Origin: Clostridiales bacterium
GTDB taxonomy: Bacteria; Bacillota; Clostridia; Christensenellales; CAG-138
Length of the DNA: 12,161 nt
Assembly: GCA_003486785.1 (NCBI GenBank)
Contig: DNFZ01000266.1
Location: forward strand, 1-12,161
Reading direction: 5' to 3'
The position numbers were made by a program, and so were the translations under genes. Positions within the stretch are counted from its first letter, which is position 1. The number at the start of each line of letters is the position of its first letter. This document shows positions 1-6,438 of the stretch, piece by piece. Below the pieces are notes generated by a model, which worked only from the letters and a program-made list of their open reading frames with translations, had not been told where the DNA came from and did no database searches.

Positions 1-140
1 CGCGCCCCGCGCTGCACTCGCACACGCTGACTCTTACGCACCCCGTTACGGGTGAAGTGATTTGTCTTACGGCGGAGTTGCCGGAGGACATGAAAAGGCT
101 CATCGATCTGCCAAAACATGCAAACGAGGGAAGCATATGA
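1..140 (+). CDS. RluA-family pseudouridine synthase, C-terminal end (partial)
   Basis: This is the last 45 codons of a gene that begins left of the window, read in the frame starting at base 3 and ending with TGA at 138-140. The peptide contains RPALHSHTLTLTHPVTGE, then a strand, then ELPEDMKRLI. This matches the conserved end of RluA/RluC/RluD pseudouridine synthases (R-x-A-L-H-A..L..HP-x-TGE....LP-x-DM). Such enzymes isomerise specific uridines in 23S rRNA or tRNA in the cytoplasm. The catalytic Asp and any S4 domain lie outside the window, so the subfamily cannot be decided. The stop overlaps the start of the next gene in ATGA, which suggests translational coupling. The family call rests on a short but characteristic tail. 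Confidence 0.85.
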   Translation, partial: RPALHSHTLTLTHPVTGEVICLTAELPEDMKRLIDLPKHANEGSI

Positions 141-505
141 CGATCAAAAAGATAGAACAAAACGGCGTTATCATAGCGCAGGTGGAAGGCGAGGTGACAT
201 TGGTGAGCGACGTGCAGTCCGCGTTGGATCTGATGGCGACGGTGCGCTATGAGACGGACGCAGACCGCATGATCCTGCCCAAGGCGGCGCTCGCCGAGCG
301 GTTTTTTGTGCTCAGCAGCGGGCTCGCGGGGGATATCCTGCAAAAATTCGTCAATTATCAATTCAAGGTTGCGATGGTGGGCGATTTCTCGGGCTACACG
401 AGCAAACCCCTGCGCGATTTTATCTTTGAGAGCAACAACGGCAAGCATGTATTCTTTGTCTCCTCGGTCGAAGAAGCGCTCGAAAAGCTCGCGCGCACGA
501 AATAA
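137..505 (+). CDS. DUF4180 domain protein
   Basis: This gene encodes a 122-residue protein. I chose ATG 137 because it has GAGGG at 126-130 in front and overlaps the upstream stop (ATGA). The reading frame stays open upstream to 62, but that stretch is coding sequence of the synthase in another frame. The protein resembles DUF4180: an N-terminal beta-rich half, a central FF-x-LSSGLAGDILQKF segment (about residues 56-70), VAMVGDFS (about 80-87), SKPLRDFIFESN, then a short final strand and helix (VFFVSSVEEALEKL). There is no signal peptide or membrane segment, so it should be cytosolic. The family has no established biochemical role that I know of, and it is often found as a small stand-alone protein in Firmicutes. 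The link to rRNA modification is only by position. Confidence 0.85.
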   Translation: MTIKKIEQNGVIIAQVEGEVTLVSDVQSALDLMATVRYETDADRMILPKAALAERFFVLSSGLAGDILQKFVNYQFKVAMVGDFSGYTSKPLRDFIFESNNGKHVFFVSSVEEALEKLARTK

Positions 506-508
506 CAC

Positions 509-539
509 AAAAAACTGCGCCAATTGACGCAGTTTTTTT
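509..539. terminator. Bidirectional factor-independent terminator
   Basis: An A-run plus ACTGCG (509-519) pairs with CGCAGT plus a T-run (528-539) around an 8-nt loop. T-rich tails lie on both sides, so it can stop the rightward DUF4180 transcript and the leftward DUF1330 transcript that converge here. Confidence 0.85.
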
Positions 540-555
540 GAGCGAAGATATGCTT

Positions 556-846
556 CTAGCTTTTTCCGCGCACGAGAGAGGCGGTGCAGTGCGCACCCGC
601 AAGCCTGTGCGCGAGGATCTCCTGATACGCATCTGACTCATACCAACTGCGGAACGATGCTTCATCCGGGAACTCGATGATCACCATTCGCCCCGCTTCC
701 GATGTGCCCTCTAGCGGAATCGGCACGGGGTCAACGGCGAGATAGCGCCCGTTGAAGCGGGCAAAGACTGCATCGCAAGCATCCAGATAGCGGCTATATT
801 CAACCGGATCGTGAATCTCTATTCGCGCCACAAAATAGCAGGACAT
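556..846 (-). CDS. DUF1330 family small protein
   Basis: This gene encodes a 96-residue protein starting at ATG 844-846, with GGGAGG seven bases upstream. The sequence has the DUF1330 pattern: a first strand (YFVARIEIHDP), a helix beginning with EYSRYLDAC, a central PLEG segment, then GRMVIIEFPDEASFRSWYES followed by AYQEILAHR. This is a ferredoxin-like alpha+beta barrel of the dimeric kind, about the usual length for the family. No enzymatic activity is established for the family as a whole. Its start lies 15 bp past the stop of the membrane-protein gene and reads the same way, so the two are probably cotranscribed, with translation of this gene from its own ribosome site. The transcript ends at the shared terminator at 509-539. 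Confidence 0.88.
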   Translation of the reverse strand: MSCYFVARIEIHDPVEYSRYLDACDAVFARFNGRYLAVDPVPIPLEGTSEAGRMVIIEFPDEASFRSWYESDAYQEILAHRLAGAHCTASLVRGKS

Positions 847-861
847 GCGCGCGCCTCCCGA

Positions 862-1497
862 CTAGATGATGCCGAGCGGCACGAGCACCGCAAGCAGCAC
901 GATATTGACGCAAACCAGCGAGAGGATCCACTTTTTCTGCGTCTTGGGCTCTTTGTCGTAGATCAGGTAGCTTGCGAGGAAGAACGGGATATAGGTCGTG
1001 ATGAACACAGGAATCGCACCCCACCACTTATAGACCCAGATGAAAGCCGGCGTAGCGGCAAGGAAGATCTCGACGGCGGAGAAGAACAGCGCACTGCCGA
1101 TGGCAAACGCGATACGGTTGTTGACACCGAGGATCTTCATGTTTTTGTCGGCAGGCAGCAGCTTGGATGTAAAGCCCGCAACCGCGAACATCATCGAAAG
1201 CTCCCAGCTGACACCAATGAGCAGAATGAAGCTCGTGCTCTCCGGCGAAACCGTCCAGAGCGCGTAGCCGGAGAAATGGCAGATGACCGCATTTGCGATC
1301 TCGTAAAGCCAATGCACACTATAGAGCATCAACGCTGCGGCGATGGCCTTGTAGTTCTTCTTGTGGATTTCGTCCACATAAATCATCACCACAAACGCGA
1401 GGATGGCGATGAACGTCCAGTTGAAGTTGCCCGTGCTGCGAACGGCGTCTTTTGCCGCATCCGCAAACTGCTTGAGCGCGCTGTCTCCAAAAAGCAT
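862..1497 (-). CDS. Six-helix membrane protein of unknown function
   Basis: This gene encodes a 211-residue integral membrane protein that I do not recognise. The start at 1497 is supported by AGGGAGG about ten bases upstream. Hydrophobic segments lie at about residues 25-41, 50-75, 88-109, 126-149, 158-180 and 190-211, so six helices are likely, with no cleavable signal. Charged or polar residues sit in or beside the helices: D42/E43/H46 after helix 1, H62/E66/N69/H74 in helix 2, E99 in helix 3 and E143 in helix 4. A pattern of buried Glu and His can mark an enzyme or an ion or metal carrier, but nothing here fixes a substrate. The last loop is basic (KEPKTQKK). It precedes the DUF1330 gene by 15 bp in what looks like a two-gene unit. 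Confidence 0.75.
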   Translation of the reverse strand: MLFGDSALKQFADAAKDAVRSTGNFNWTFIAILAFVVMIYVDEIHKKNYKAIAAALMLYSVHWLYEIANAVICHFSGYALWTVSPESTSFILLIGVSWELSMMFAVAGFTSKLLPADKNMKILGVNNRIAFAIGSALFFSAVEIFLAATPAFIWVYKWWGAIPVFITTYIPFFLASYLIYDKEPKTQKKWILSLVCVNIVLLAVLVPLGII

Positions 1498-1643
1498 GAA
1501 ACAATTACCTCCCTATTTCATTTGATTTTTTGTGAGAAACTGCATACATTAGAAAATAGACAGAACAAAGAAAGGACTGCGTTCATTTTATCGCGATAGG
1601 CAACAACTGTCAATTTCAGCAATCGATCTGAAATTGAACTGTA

Positions 1644-1683
1644 CACAACAGCCCCGCGGGATCACTCCTGCGGGGCTGTTGTG
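1644..1683 (-). terminator. Terminator hairpin behind the thioesterase gene
   Basis: A perfect 14-bp stem (CACAACAGCCCCGC with its complement) surrounds a 12-nt loop, and begins 9 bp past the stop of the leftward thioesterase gene. The tail beyond the stem on the minus strand is only moderately U-rich, so termination is inferred mainly from stem strength and position. The rest of 1498-1643 is leader or promoter DNA for the membrane-protein gene; no convincing promoter was found in it. Confidence 0.7.
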
Positions 1684-1692
1684 CTGCTTGCG

Positions 1693-2088
1693 TTATTTCA
1701 CGAGCTTCGCTTGCGTTTTCTCCATGAATTTCGCATTGTCGACGATGAAGCGCTCCTGTGTGCCTTCGCCAATGAGCCCCGCGTCGTCATACGCGCGGCA
1801 GAGAAAGACGAGCCGCCTACGATCCACCTCGATGAGCTCGGTTTCGCAGCGCACCGTCATGCCCATCGGCGTTGCTGCGAGGTGCTTGACGTCGAGGCGT
1901 GTGCCGACCGTGGAGCTGCCCTCCGGTAGATACGGCTTGACGCTCTCCATCGCGCAATACTCCATCAAGGTGATCATGCAGGGCGTAGCGTAGACGGCAA
2001 GGCCGCCGCTGCCAAGAGCGCTTGCGATATTCCGTTCGGTAACGAGTTCCTCTTGCGTGCCGCGCACGCCGCGACCCAGTTCGTTCAT
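1693..2088 (-). CDS. Hotdog-fold thioesterase, FlK (fluoroacetyl-CoA thioesterase) type
   Basis: This gene encodes a 131-residue cytosolic acyl-CoA thioesterase-like protein. I chose ATG 2086-2088 because AAAGGA stands seven bases upstream; an in-frame ATG at 2112 has no ribosome site. The protein reads as a single hotdog domain with GSGGLAVYATPCMITLMEY (hotdog helix), VGTRLDVKHLAATPMG and IGEGTQERFIV. In FlK the catalytic residues are Thr42, Glu50 and His76. Here T35, E43 and H69 have exactly the same spacing (8 and 26), which supports thioester hydrolysis. Fluoroacetate-specific activity cannot be inferred, because close relatives are common in anaerobes and probably act on ordinary short acyl-CoAs. 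The gene stands alone, with its own terminator and no obvious pathway partner. Confidence 0.88.
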   Translation of the reverse strand: MNELGRGVRGTQEELVTERNIASALGSGGLAVYATPCMITLMEYCAMESVKPYLPEGSSTVGTRLDVKHLAATPMGMTVRCETELIEVDRRRLVFLCRAYDDAGLIGEGTQERFIVDNAKFMEKTQAKLVK

Positions 2089-2188
2089 GGTGTGATCCTT
2101 TCGGGAAAACATTCTTGCACGATTCGCGCAGTTCTACGATAGGATACTGCGGTTGAAAGCAAAACGCAACGGCAGGCAAGAAGAATCT

Positions 2189-2941
2189 TTATTCGTAGTC
2201 CACCACGTCTACCCAGCGAAACAGTAGCTCCCGCTCCTCCGGCTTACCCTTGACGGACTGGCTGGCGGCAACGATTGGAATCCACTTTTGCACATATTGC
2301 CGCGGGGTATCGCTCTTTTCGCAGAAGAGCTTGAGGTAGCTTTCGGCGGTCTTCTCGTCTCCCGCGAGGGCAAAGAGCAGATAGGTGCGCGCTGCGTCCG
2401 CGCTGGCGTTGCCCTGCGTGGCGTGCGACCAGTCCAGGATAAACGGCGTGCCGTCGTCGCGAATGATGATATTCGTGGGGTTAAAGTCCCCGTGGCAGAG
2501 TTTGTTGTGGCGCGGCATGGACTCTAAGCGCGTGTGCAGGTCATATTTCGTCGCCGTCGGCAGCTCGGTCTGGATGATCTTGCGATCCATCTTGTCCCGC
2601 AGCCGCGGCAGCAGCGGGCAGATCTGGCGGTGCATCAGCAGCTGAAGGTCGACAAACTGCTCAAGATACTGCGCGTGCTTTTTCGGGTTTTGCGCCATCA
2701 GCTCCGCGAGCGTTTGCCCGGGGATATATTCGGTCATGATGTACCACTTGCAGTCTTCGGTCATGCCAACGCCAAAGAGCTTTGGCACGTGCAGCGCGGT
2801 CTCCTCTACGCGCGCGTGGTTGAGCGCCTCGTTGAGCACATCCGCCTTTTTGAATCCTTCGCCGAACACTTTCACGACCGTATCGCCGTCGCGATAGATC
2901 GTCTTGTTTGCGCGAAACGCGATTACATTGGTCAAATCCAT
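2189..2941 (-). CDS. Aminoglycoside phosphotransferase (APH)-fold small-molecule kinase
   Basis: This gene encodes a 250-residue protein starting at ATG 2939-2941, with AAAGGAG seven bases upstream. It has the APH/choline-kinase layout. K24 in TVVKVF is the likely ATP-binding lysine, a hinge follows in the MTEYIPGQTL segment (about 69-78), the catalytic loop is HGDFNPTN with D152 and N157, and the metal-binding aspartate is D170 in FILDW. The C-terminal helical part (about 175-250) is shorter than in true aminoglycoside kinases. Known members phosphorylate aminoglycosides, choline, homoserine, methylthioribose and other small alcohols using ATP. Nothing here identifies the substrate, and a resistance label would be unjustified. 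It lies downstream of adhE in the same direction but behind that gene's terminator, so it is probably transcribed mainly on its own. Confidence 0.88.
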   Translation of the reverse strand: MDLTNVIAFRANKTIYRDGDTVVKVFGEGFKKADVLNEALNHARVEETALHVPKLFGVGMTEDCKWYIMTEYIPGQTLAELMAQNPKKHAQYLEQFVDLQLLMHRQICPLLPRLRDKMDRKIIQTELPTATKYDLHTRLESMPRHNKLCHGDFNPTNIIIRDDGTPFILDWSHATQGNASADAARTYLLFALAGDEKTAESYLKLFCEKSDTPRQYVQKWIPIVAASQSVKGKPEERELLFRWVDVVDYE

Positions 2942-2979
2942 GGCGTTCTCCTTTTTCTGCGTTAGAGTTGGTGTTATTG

Positions 2980-3022
2980 AAAAACGGCTTGGCGTCAGGC
3001 AGGAGTTCTCCTGCCCGACACC
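2980..3022 (-). terminator. adhE terminator
   Basis: On the minus strand, 3022-3008 and 3005-2991 form a 15-bp stem containing two G-U wobbles, closed by a tight loop. Five U residues follow at 2984-2980, six bases after the stem. The wobbles would be A-C mismatches in a rightward transcript, so the structure favours the leftward adhE transcript. A second, weaker stem (GAGACG/CGTCTC, 3037-3056) lies between it and the adhE stop. Confidence 0.75.
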
Positions 3023-3066
3023 ATTTTAACAGAGTGGAGACGGTTTTGATCGTCTCGTTTTTTGTT

Positions 3067-5688
3067 TTAAACGCGTACGCGCGTGCCGTAGTAGGCGTTG
3101 AGATACATCTGCTTGAGCTCGCTCATGAGCGGATAGCGCGGGTTTGCGCCGGTGCACTGGTCGTCAAACGCCTGCCCCACCATCTCGTCGAGGCGGGCGA
3201 GGAAGTCCTCTTCCTTGATGTCATAGTCGCGGATGGTCTTCTTGATGCCGACGCGCGCCTTGAGCGAATCCAGCGCCGCGATGAGGGATTCGACCTTTTC
3301 CGCGTCCGTCTTGCCCTTGAGGCCGAGAGAATCAGCGATTTCCGCATAGCGGGCAAGGGCGTGCGGGTGGTCATACTGCGAGAAAGCACCCATCTTGACC
3401 GGAACGTCCGTGGCGTTGAAGCGGATGACCTCGTCGATCATCAGCGCGTTTGCCACGCCGTGCGGCAGATGGTGGAAGGAGCCGAGCTTATGCGCCATGC
3501 TGTGGCAGACGCCGAGGAACGCGTTTGCAAACGCCATGCCTGCCATGGTGGCGGCATTGGCCATCTTTTCGCGGGCGACGGGGTCGTTTTCGCCGTTCTC
3601 ATAGGCGCGGGGGAGATACTCGAAGATCATCTTAAGCGAGCGCAGCACCGTGCCGTCGGTATAATCCGTGGCGAGCATGCTGGCGTACGCTTCGAGGTTA
3701 TGCGTCACTGCGTCGATGCCGCTGGCTGCCGTGAGACCCTTTGGCGCGTTCATCATCATGTCCGCGTCGACAATCGCCATGTTCGGCATGAGCGCGTAGT
3801 CCGCCAGCGGGTATTTCACGCCCGTGGATTCATCCGTAATGACCGCAAACGGGGTGACCTCGCTGCCCGTGCCCGCGGTGGTCGGAATCGCGATAAAGTA
3901 CGCTTTTTCGCCCAGCCTGGGGAAGGTGTAGACGCGCTTGCGGATGTCTGCAAAGCGCATCGCCATATCCATAAAGTCCGCTTCGGGATGCTCATACAGC
4001 ACCCACATGATCTTTGCCGCGTCCATCGCCGATCCGCCGCCGAGCGCGATGATCACGTCGGGTTTGAAGGTTGCCATCTGTTTTGCGCCTTCGCGTGCGC
4101 TGGCGAGGGTGGGATCGGGCAGGACGTTGAAGAACGTCTCGTGCGCAAGACCCATCTCGTCGAGCTTGTCCGTTACCGCGCGGGTGTAGCCGTTTTCATA
4201 GAGGAATGTGTCGGTGACGATGAACGCGCGCTTCTTGCCGAGGGTGTCCTTGAGCTCACTGAGCGCAACCGGGAGGCTGCCCCTCTTGAAGTAGATTTTA
4301 TCGGGCGTGCGGTACCAGAGCATATTCTCTCTCCTCTCGGCAACGGTTTTGATGTTTAGCAGGTGCCTGACGCCCACGTTTTCGGAAACCGCGTTTCCGC
4401 CCCAGCTGCCGCAGCCGAGCGTGAGTGAGGGCGCGAGCTTGAAGTTGTAAAGGTCGCCGATGCCGCCGTGCGAGGAGGGGGTGTTGACCAGAATACGGCA
4501 GGTCTTCATGCGGCCGGTGTACGCCGCGAGCTTGTCCTTCTGCGTCACCGGGTTTAGGTAGACGCTCGCGGTGTGGCCGTAGCCGCCGTCCGCAATCAGG
4601 CGCTCCGCCTTTTGCAGAGCCTCTTCAAAGTCCTTGGCGCGATACATCGCGAGCACGGGGGAGAGCTTCTCGTGCGCAAACTCTTCGGAGAGCTCAACGC
4701 TCTCGACTTCACCGATGAGAATTTTCGTCTTTTCCGGCACGGTGACGCCCGCGAGCTTCGCGATGGTGTAGGCGCTTTGACCCACGATCTTTGCGTTTAA
4801 CGCGCCGTTGATGAGGATGGTCTTGCGCACCTTTTCCGTTTCGTCGGGCTTAAGAATAGTACAGCCGCGATCGGCAAACTCTTTTTTCACTTTGTTGTAG
4901 ACAGAATCGACCGCGATGACCGCTTGCTCACTCGCGCAGATCATGCCGTTGTCAAACGTCTTGCTCAGTATGATTGAGCTTACAGCAGCGAGGATATCCG
5001 CAGAGTCGTCGATGATGGCCGGCACGTTTCCGCTGCCAACGCCAATGGCGGGCTTGCCGCTGCTGTAGGCGCTTTTGACCATTCCGGGCCCGCCGGTGGC
5101 GAGGATGAGGTCGGCTTCCTTCATGGCGAGATTGGTCAGCTCCAGACTCGGCACATCCACCCAGTCGATGATGCCTTCCGGCGCGCCTGCGGCGAGCGCT
5201 GCCTCAAGTACCGTGCGCGCGGCTTCAATGGTCGCTTGCTTGGCACGCGGGTGCGGGCTGATGAGGATGCCGTTGCGGGTCTTCAGCGCGATGAGGGTCT
5301 TGAAGATCGCGGTCGAGGTCGGGTTCGTGGTCGGGATCACCGCGGCGATGACGCCGATGGGCTCCGCGATGCGCGTGATGCCGTAGGCCTTGTCCTCTTC
5401 GATGATGCCGCAGGTCTTCGTGTCGCGATACGCGTTATAGATATATTCGGAAGCATAGTGGTTCTTGATCACCTTATCCTCAACCACGCCCATGCCGGTT
5501 TCTTCCACGGCGAGTTTTGCCAGCGGAATGCGGGCTTTGTTGGCGGCGGTTGCGGCGGCAAGAAAGATCTTGTCCACCTGCTCTTGTGTGAAGTTTGCGA
5601 ATGTTTGCTGCGCTTTGCGGAGGCGGAGAAACGCGCGCTCCATGGCTTCCACGCTATCAATGGGGGTTCTTTCTATCCTGTTCGTCAT
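3067..5688 (-). CDS. adhE: Bifunctional acetaldehyde-CoA/alcohol dehydrogenase AdhE
   Basis: AdhE reduces acetyl-CoA to acetaldehyde and then to ethanol, using two NADH. It acts in the cytosol, usually as spirosome filaments. Residue numbers here count from the upstream ATG (5697), giving 876 residues. I prefer ATG 5688 (873 residues) because GAGGAG then stands nine bases away instead of touching the start. The N-terminal half (about 15-450) is a CoA-acylating aldehyde dehydrogenase, with GSGN at 221-224 and nucleophile C254 in GMICASEQ. A linker leads to an iron-dependent alcohol dehydrogenase (about 460-870), with GGGSAMDAAK at 553-562 and iron ligands D662, H666, H732 and H746. Spacing matches E. 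coli AdhE, so both active sites look intact. It appears monocistronic. No Rex-like operator was seen in the 80 bp upstream. Confidence 0.98.
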   Translation of the reverse strand: MTNRIERTPIDSVEAMERAFLRLRKAQQTFANFTQEQVDKIFLAAATAANKARIPLAKLAVEETGMGVVEDKVIKNHYASEYIYNAYRDTKTCGIIEEDKAYGITRIAEPIGVIAAVIPTTNPTSTAIFKTLIALKTRNGILISPHPRAKQATIEAARTVLEAALAAGAPEGIIDWVDVPSLELTNLAMKEADLILATGGPGMVKSAYSSGKPAIGVGSGNVPAIIDDSADILAAVSSIILSKTFDNGMICASEQAVIAVDSVYNKVKKEFADRGCTILKPDETEKVRKTILINGALNAKIVGQSAYTIAKLAGVTVPEKTKILIGEVESVELSEEFAHEKLSPVLAMYRAKDFEEALQKAERLIADGGYGHTASVYLNPVTQKDKLAAYTGRMKTCRILVNTPSSHGGIGDLYNFKLAPSLTLGCGSWGGNAVSENVGVRHLLNIKTVAERRENMLWYRTPDKIYFKRGSLPVALSELKDTLGKKRAFIVTDTFLYENGYTRAVTDKLDEMGLAHETFFNVLPDPTLASAREGAKQMATFKPDVIIALGGGSAMDAAKIMWVLYEHPEADFMDMAMRFADIRKRVYTFPRLGEKAYFIAIPTTAGTGSEVTPFAVITDESTGVKYPLADYALMPNMAIVDADMMMNAPKGLTAASGIDAVTHNLEAYASMLATDYTDGTVLRSLKMIFEYLPRAYENGENDPVAREKMANAATMAGMAFANAFLGVCHSMAHKLGSFHHLPHGVANALMIDEVIRFNATDVPVKMGAFSQYDHPHALARYAEIADSLGLKGKTDAEKVESLIAALDSLKARVGIKKTIRDYDIKEEDFLARLDEMVGQAFDDQCTGANPRYPLMSELKQMYLNAYYGTRVRV

Positions 5689-5784
5689 GCTCTCCATCTC
5701 CTCTTGTCTTCCTCTAGGTTCTACTGGTTGCTATGTAAGTTGGGTTTTTCTAAACTTTCGATTGCCGGGCTTTTTCGTTACGCT

Positions 5785-6067
5785 TTGTCGCAGCCTGCCC
5801 GCCGCGGAAGCGGTAACGATTGAAAAAGTGGCTGGCGATTCCGCTTTTGTGGCAACCTGCCCGCTGCCGACACGGAACCGAACCGTGGATCGATGCTCTC
5901 CTCGCGCCCGCTTGTCGCAGCCTGCCCGCTGCGGAAACGGTAACGATTGAAAAAGGGGCTGGCGATTCCGCTTTTGTGGCAGCCTGCCCGCTGCCGACGC
6001 GGAACCGAACCGTGGGCCGATGCGTTCCTCGCGTCTTTTGTCGCAGCCTGCCCGCTGCGGAAACGGT
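5785..6067. repeat. Tandem 126-127 bp repeat (about 2.2 copies) with five regularly spaced hairpins
   Basis: Copies start at 5785, 5912 and 6038; the third stops matching after about 30 bp. The first 104 bp of copies 1 and 2 differ at only five positions. Each full unit contains two 18-nt hairpins, with six-base arms and the invariant loop CTGCCC. They lie at 5789-5806, 5851-5868, 5916-5933, 5978-5995 and 6042-6059, so spacing is 62-65 bp, close to six helical turns. Odd ones use arms CGCAGC/GCTGCG and even ones GGCAGC/GCTGCC, so the outer pair swaps C-G for G-C without losing pairing. In copy 1 each hairpin has one A-C mismatch. The even hairpins can extend through an outer TCCGC/GCGGA pairing. 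Function is unknown. There are no uniform spacers or cas genes, so it is not a CRISPR array. Confidence 0.9.
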
Positions 6068-6139
6068 TAGGAACGCGTGTCCGTTTTGGCTCGGAAGACG
6101 ATCACGCTTGATCGATTTCACGTTTGCCATTGGAGGATG

Positions 6140-6178
6140 CGATCTTACCTGTGCCATTGCAGAAACAGGTGAAGATCG
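6140..6178. other. Strong intergenic hairpin
   Basis: CGATCTTACCTGT (6140-6152) pairs with ACAGGTGAAGATCG (6165-6178) except for one bulged G at 6171, giving 13 pairs around a 12-nt loop. No T-run follows on either side, so it is not a standard terminator. It could be part of a leader RNA, a protein-binding site or a remnant of a mobile repeat. Confidence 0.5.
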
Positions 6179-6319
6179 ATCGAAAGAGCGCTTTCCGGTG
6201 GTTTTCTTCCCTTTAGCAGCCTTCCCGCCATCCGAAAGAGGAGATTTGGTCCGCCGGTTGCTTTCTTTGTGTCTAAAGAATACGACAAAGCGCCATCTCT
6301 TTGAAGAGAGCAATTCGGA

Positions 6320-6360
6320 ATATCAGTATATAAATATCGATATAATAATATCTATAACAC
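6320..6360. promoter_or_regulatory. AT-rich patch with nested palindromes
   Basis: About 40 bp of nearly pure A/T in otherwise GC-rich DNA, containing the palindrome ATATCGATAT (6335-6344) and the dyad GATAT-AATA-ATATC (6340-6353). The composition fits a promoter or regulator-binding region. A TATAAT on the plus strand and a TATACT on the minus strand are present, but neither has a good -35 box at 16-18 bp. Confidence 0.35.
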
Positions 6361-6394
6361 AACAGCATAAGGACTTACTATCGTTGCGTCTGCG

Positions 6395-6426
6395 CGAAAA
6401 ATAAAAAACCCCGGTTTTTACCGGGG
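6395..6426 (-). terminator. Terminator of the amidohydrolase-LysR unit
   Basis: On the minus strand CCCCGGT and ACCGGGG (6426-6420 and 6415-6409) form a perfect 7-bp stem with loop AAAA, followed by six T, an A and further T-rich sequence. It sits 12 bp past the LysR stop and is a textbook factor-independent terminator. Confidence 0.93.
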
Positions 6427-6438
6427 CAAGAGAGTGGA

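Larger units (their letters stand above)
5698..6438. other. 740-bp gene-free region upstream of adhE
   Basis: This stretch lies between the LysR terminator and adhE. From the adhE side it holds about 85 bp of leader, the repeat array (5785-6067), unique sequence with a strong hairpin (6140-6178), an AT-rich patch (about 6320-6360) and the LysR terminator. Two long open frames cross it, one on each strand (5820-6404 + and 5750-6313 -). Both are built from the repeats and have low-complexity, basic translations, so I do not call them genes. The adhE promoter should lie somewhere here, but no convincing -35/-10 pair was found. If it lies in the AT-rich patch, the adhE mRNA would have a leader of more than 600 nt carrying the repeats. 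Confidence 0.7.

Noticed and set aside
811..1599. A 262-codon + strand frame opposite the membrane-protein and DUF1330 genes.
   Set aside because: The translation is low-complexity and charged. The minus-strand genes have good ribosome sites, hydrophobic helices and a DUF1330 match.
2189..2941. Aminoglycoside resistance gene.
   Set aside because: Only the general APH fold motifs are visible. Family members act on many substrates and nothing in the context points to antibiotics.
3037..3068. Rightward terminator (GAGACG/CGTCTC followed by a T-run).
   Set aside because: The T-run is on the + strand, but no rightward gene lies upstream. It may help as a first hairpin in the adhE 3' end, but the stronger stem at 2991-3022 is the better call.
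2908..4359. A 483-codon open frame on the + strand opposite adhE and the start of the kinase gene.
   Set aside because: It is antisense to clearly conserved AdhE coding sequence, has no family features and is rich in Arg, His and Val, as expected for the complement of GC-rich genes.
5689..5697. Upstream adhE start at ATG 5697.
   Set aside because: Its ribosome site would touch the start codon; ATG 5688 has GAGGAG nine bases away. The difference is three residues and cannot be settled by eye.
5785..6067. CRISPR array.
   Set aside because: Only about two full units of 126-127 bp, with no unique spacers of uniform length and no cas genes nearby; the whole unit repeats, not just short repeats between spacers.
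5750..6404. Two long open frames across the adhE upstream region (5820-6404 on + and 5750-6313 on -).
   Set aside because: Both run through the direct repeats, share repeated peptide blocks such as AAGRLRQ or RSLPAAET, lack a ribosome site and resemble no family. High GC and repeat structure explain the open frames.
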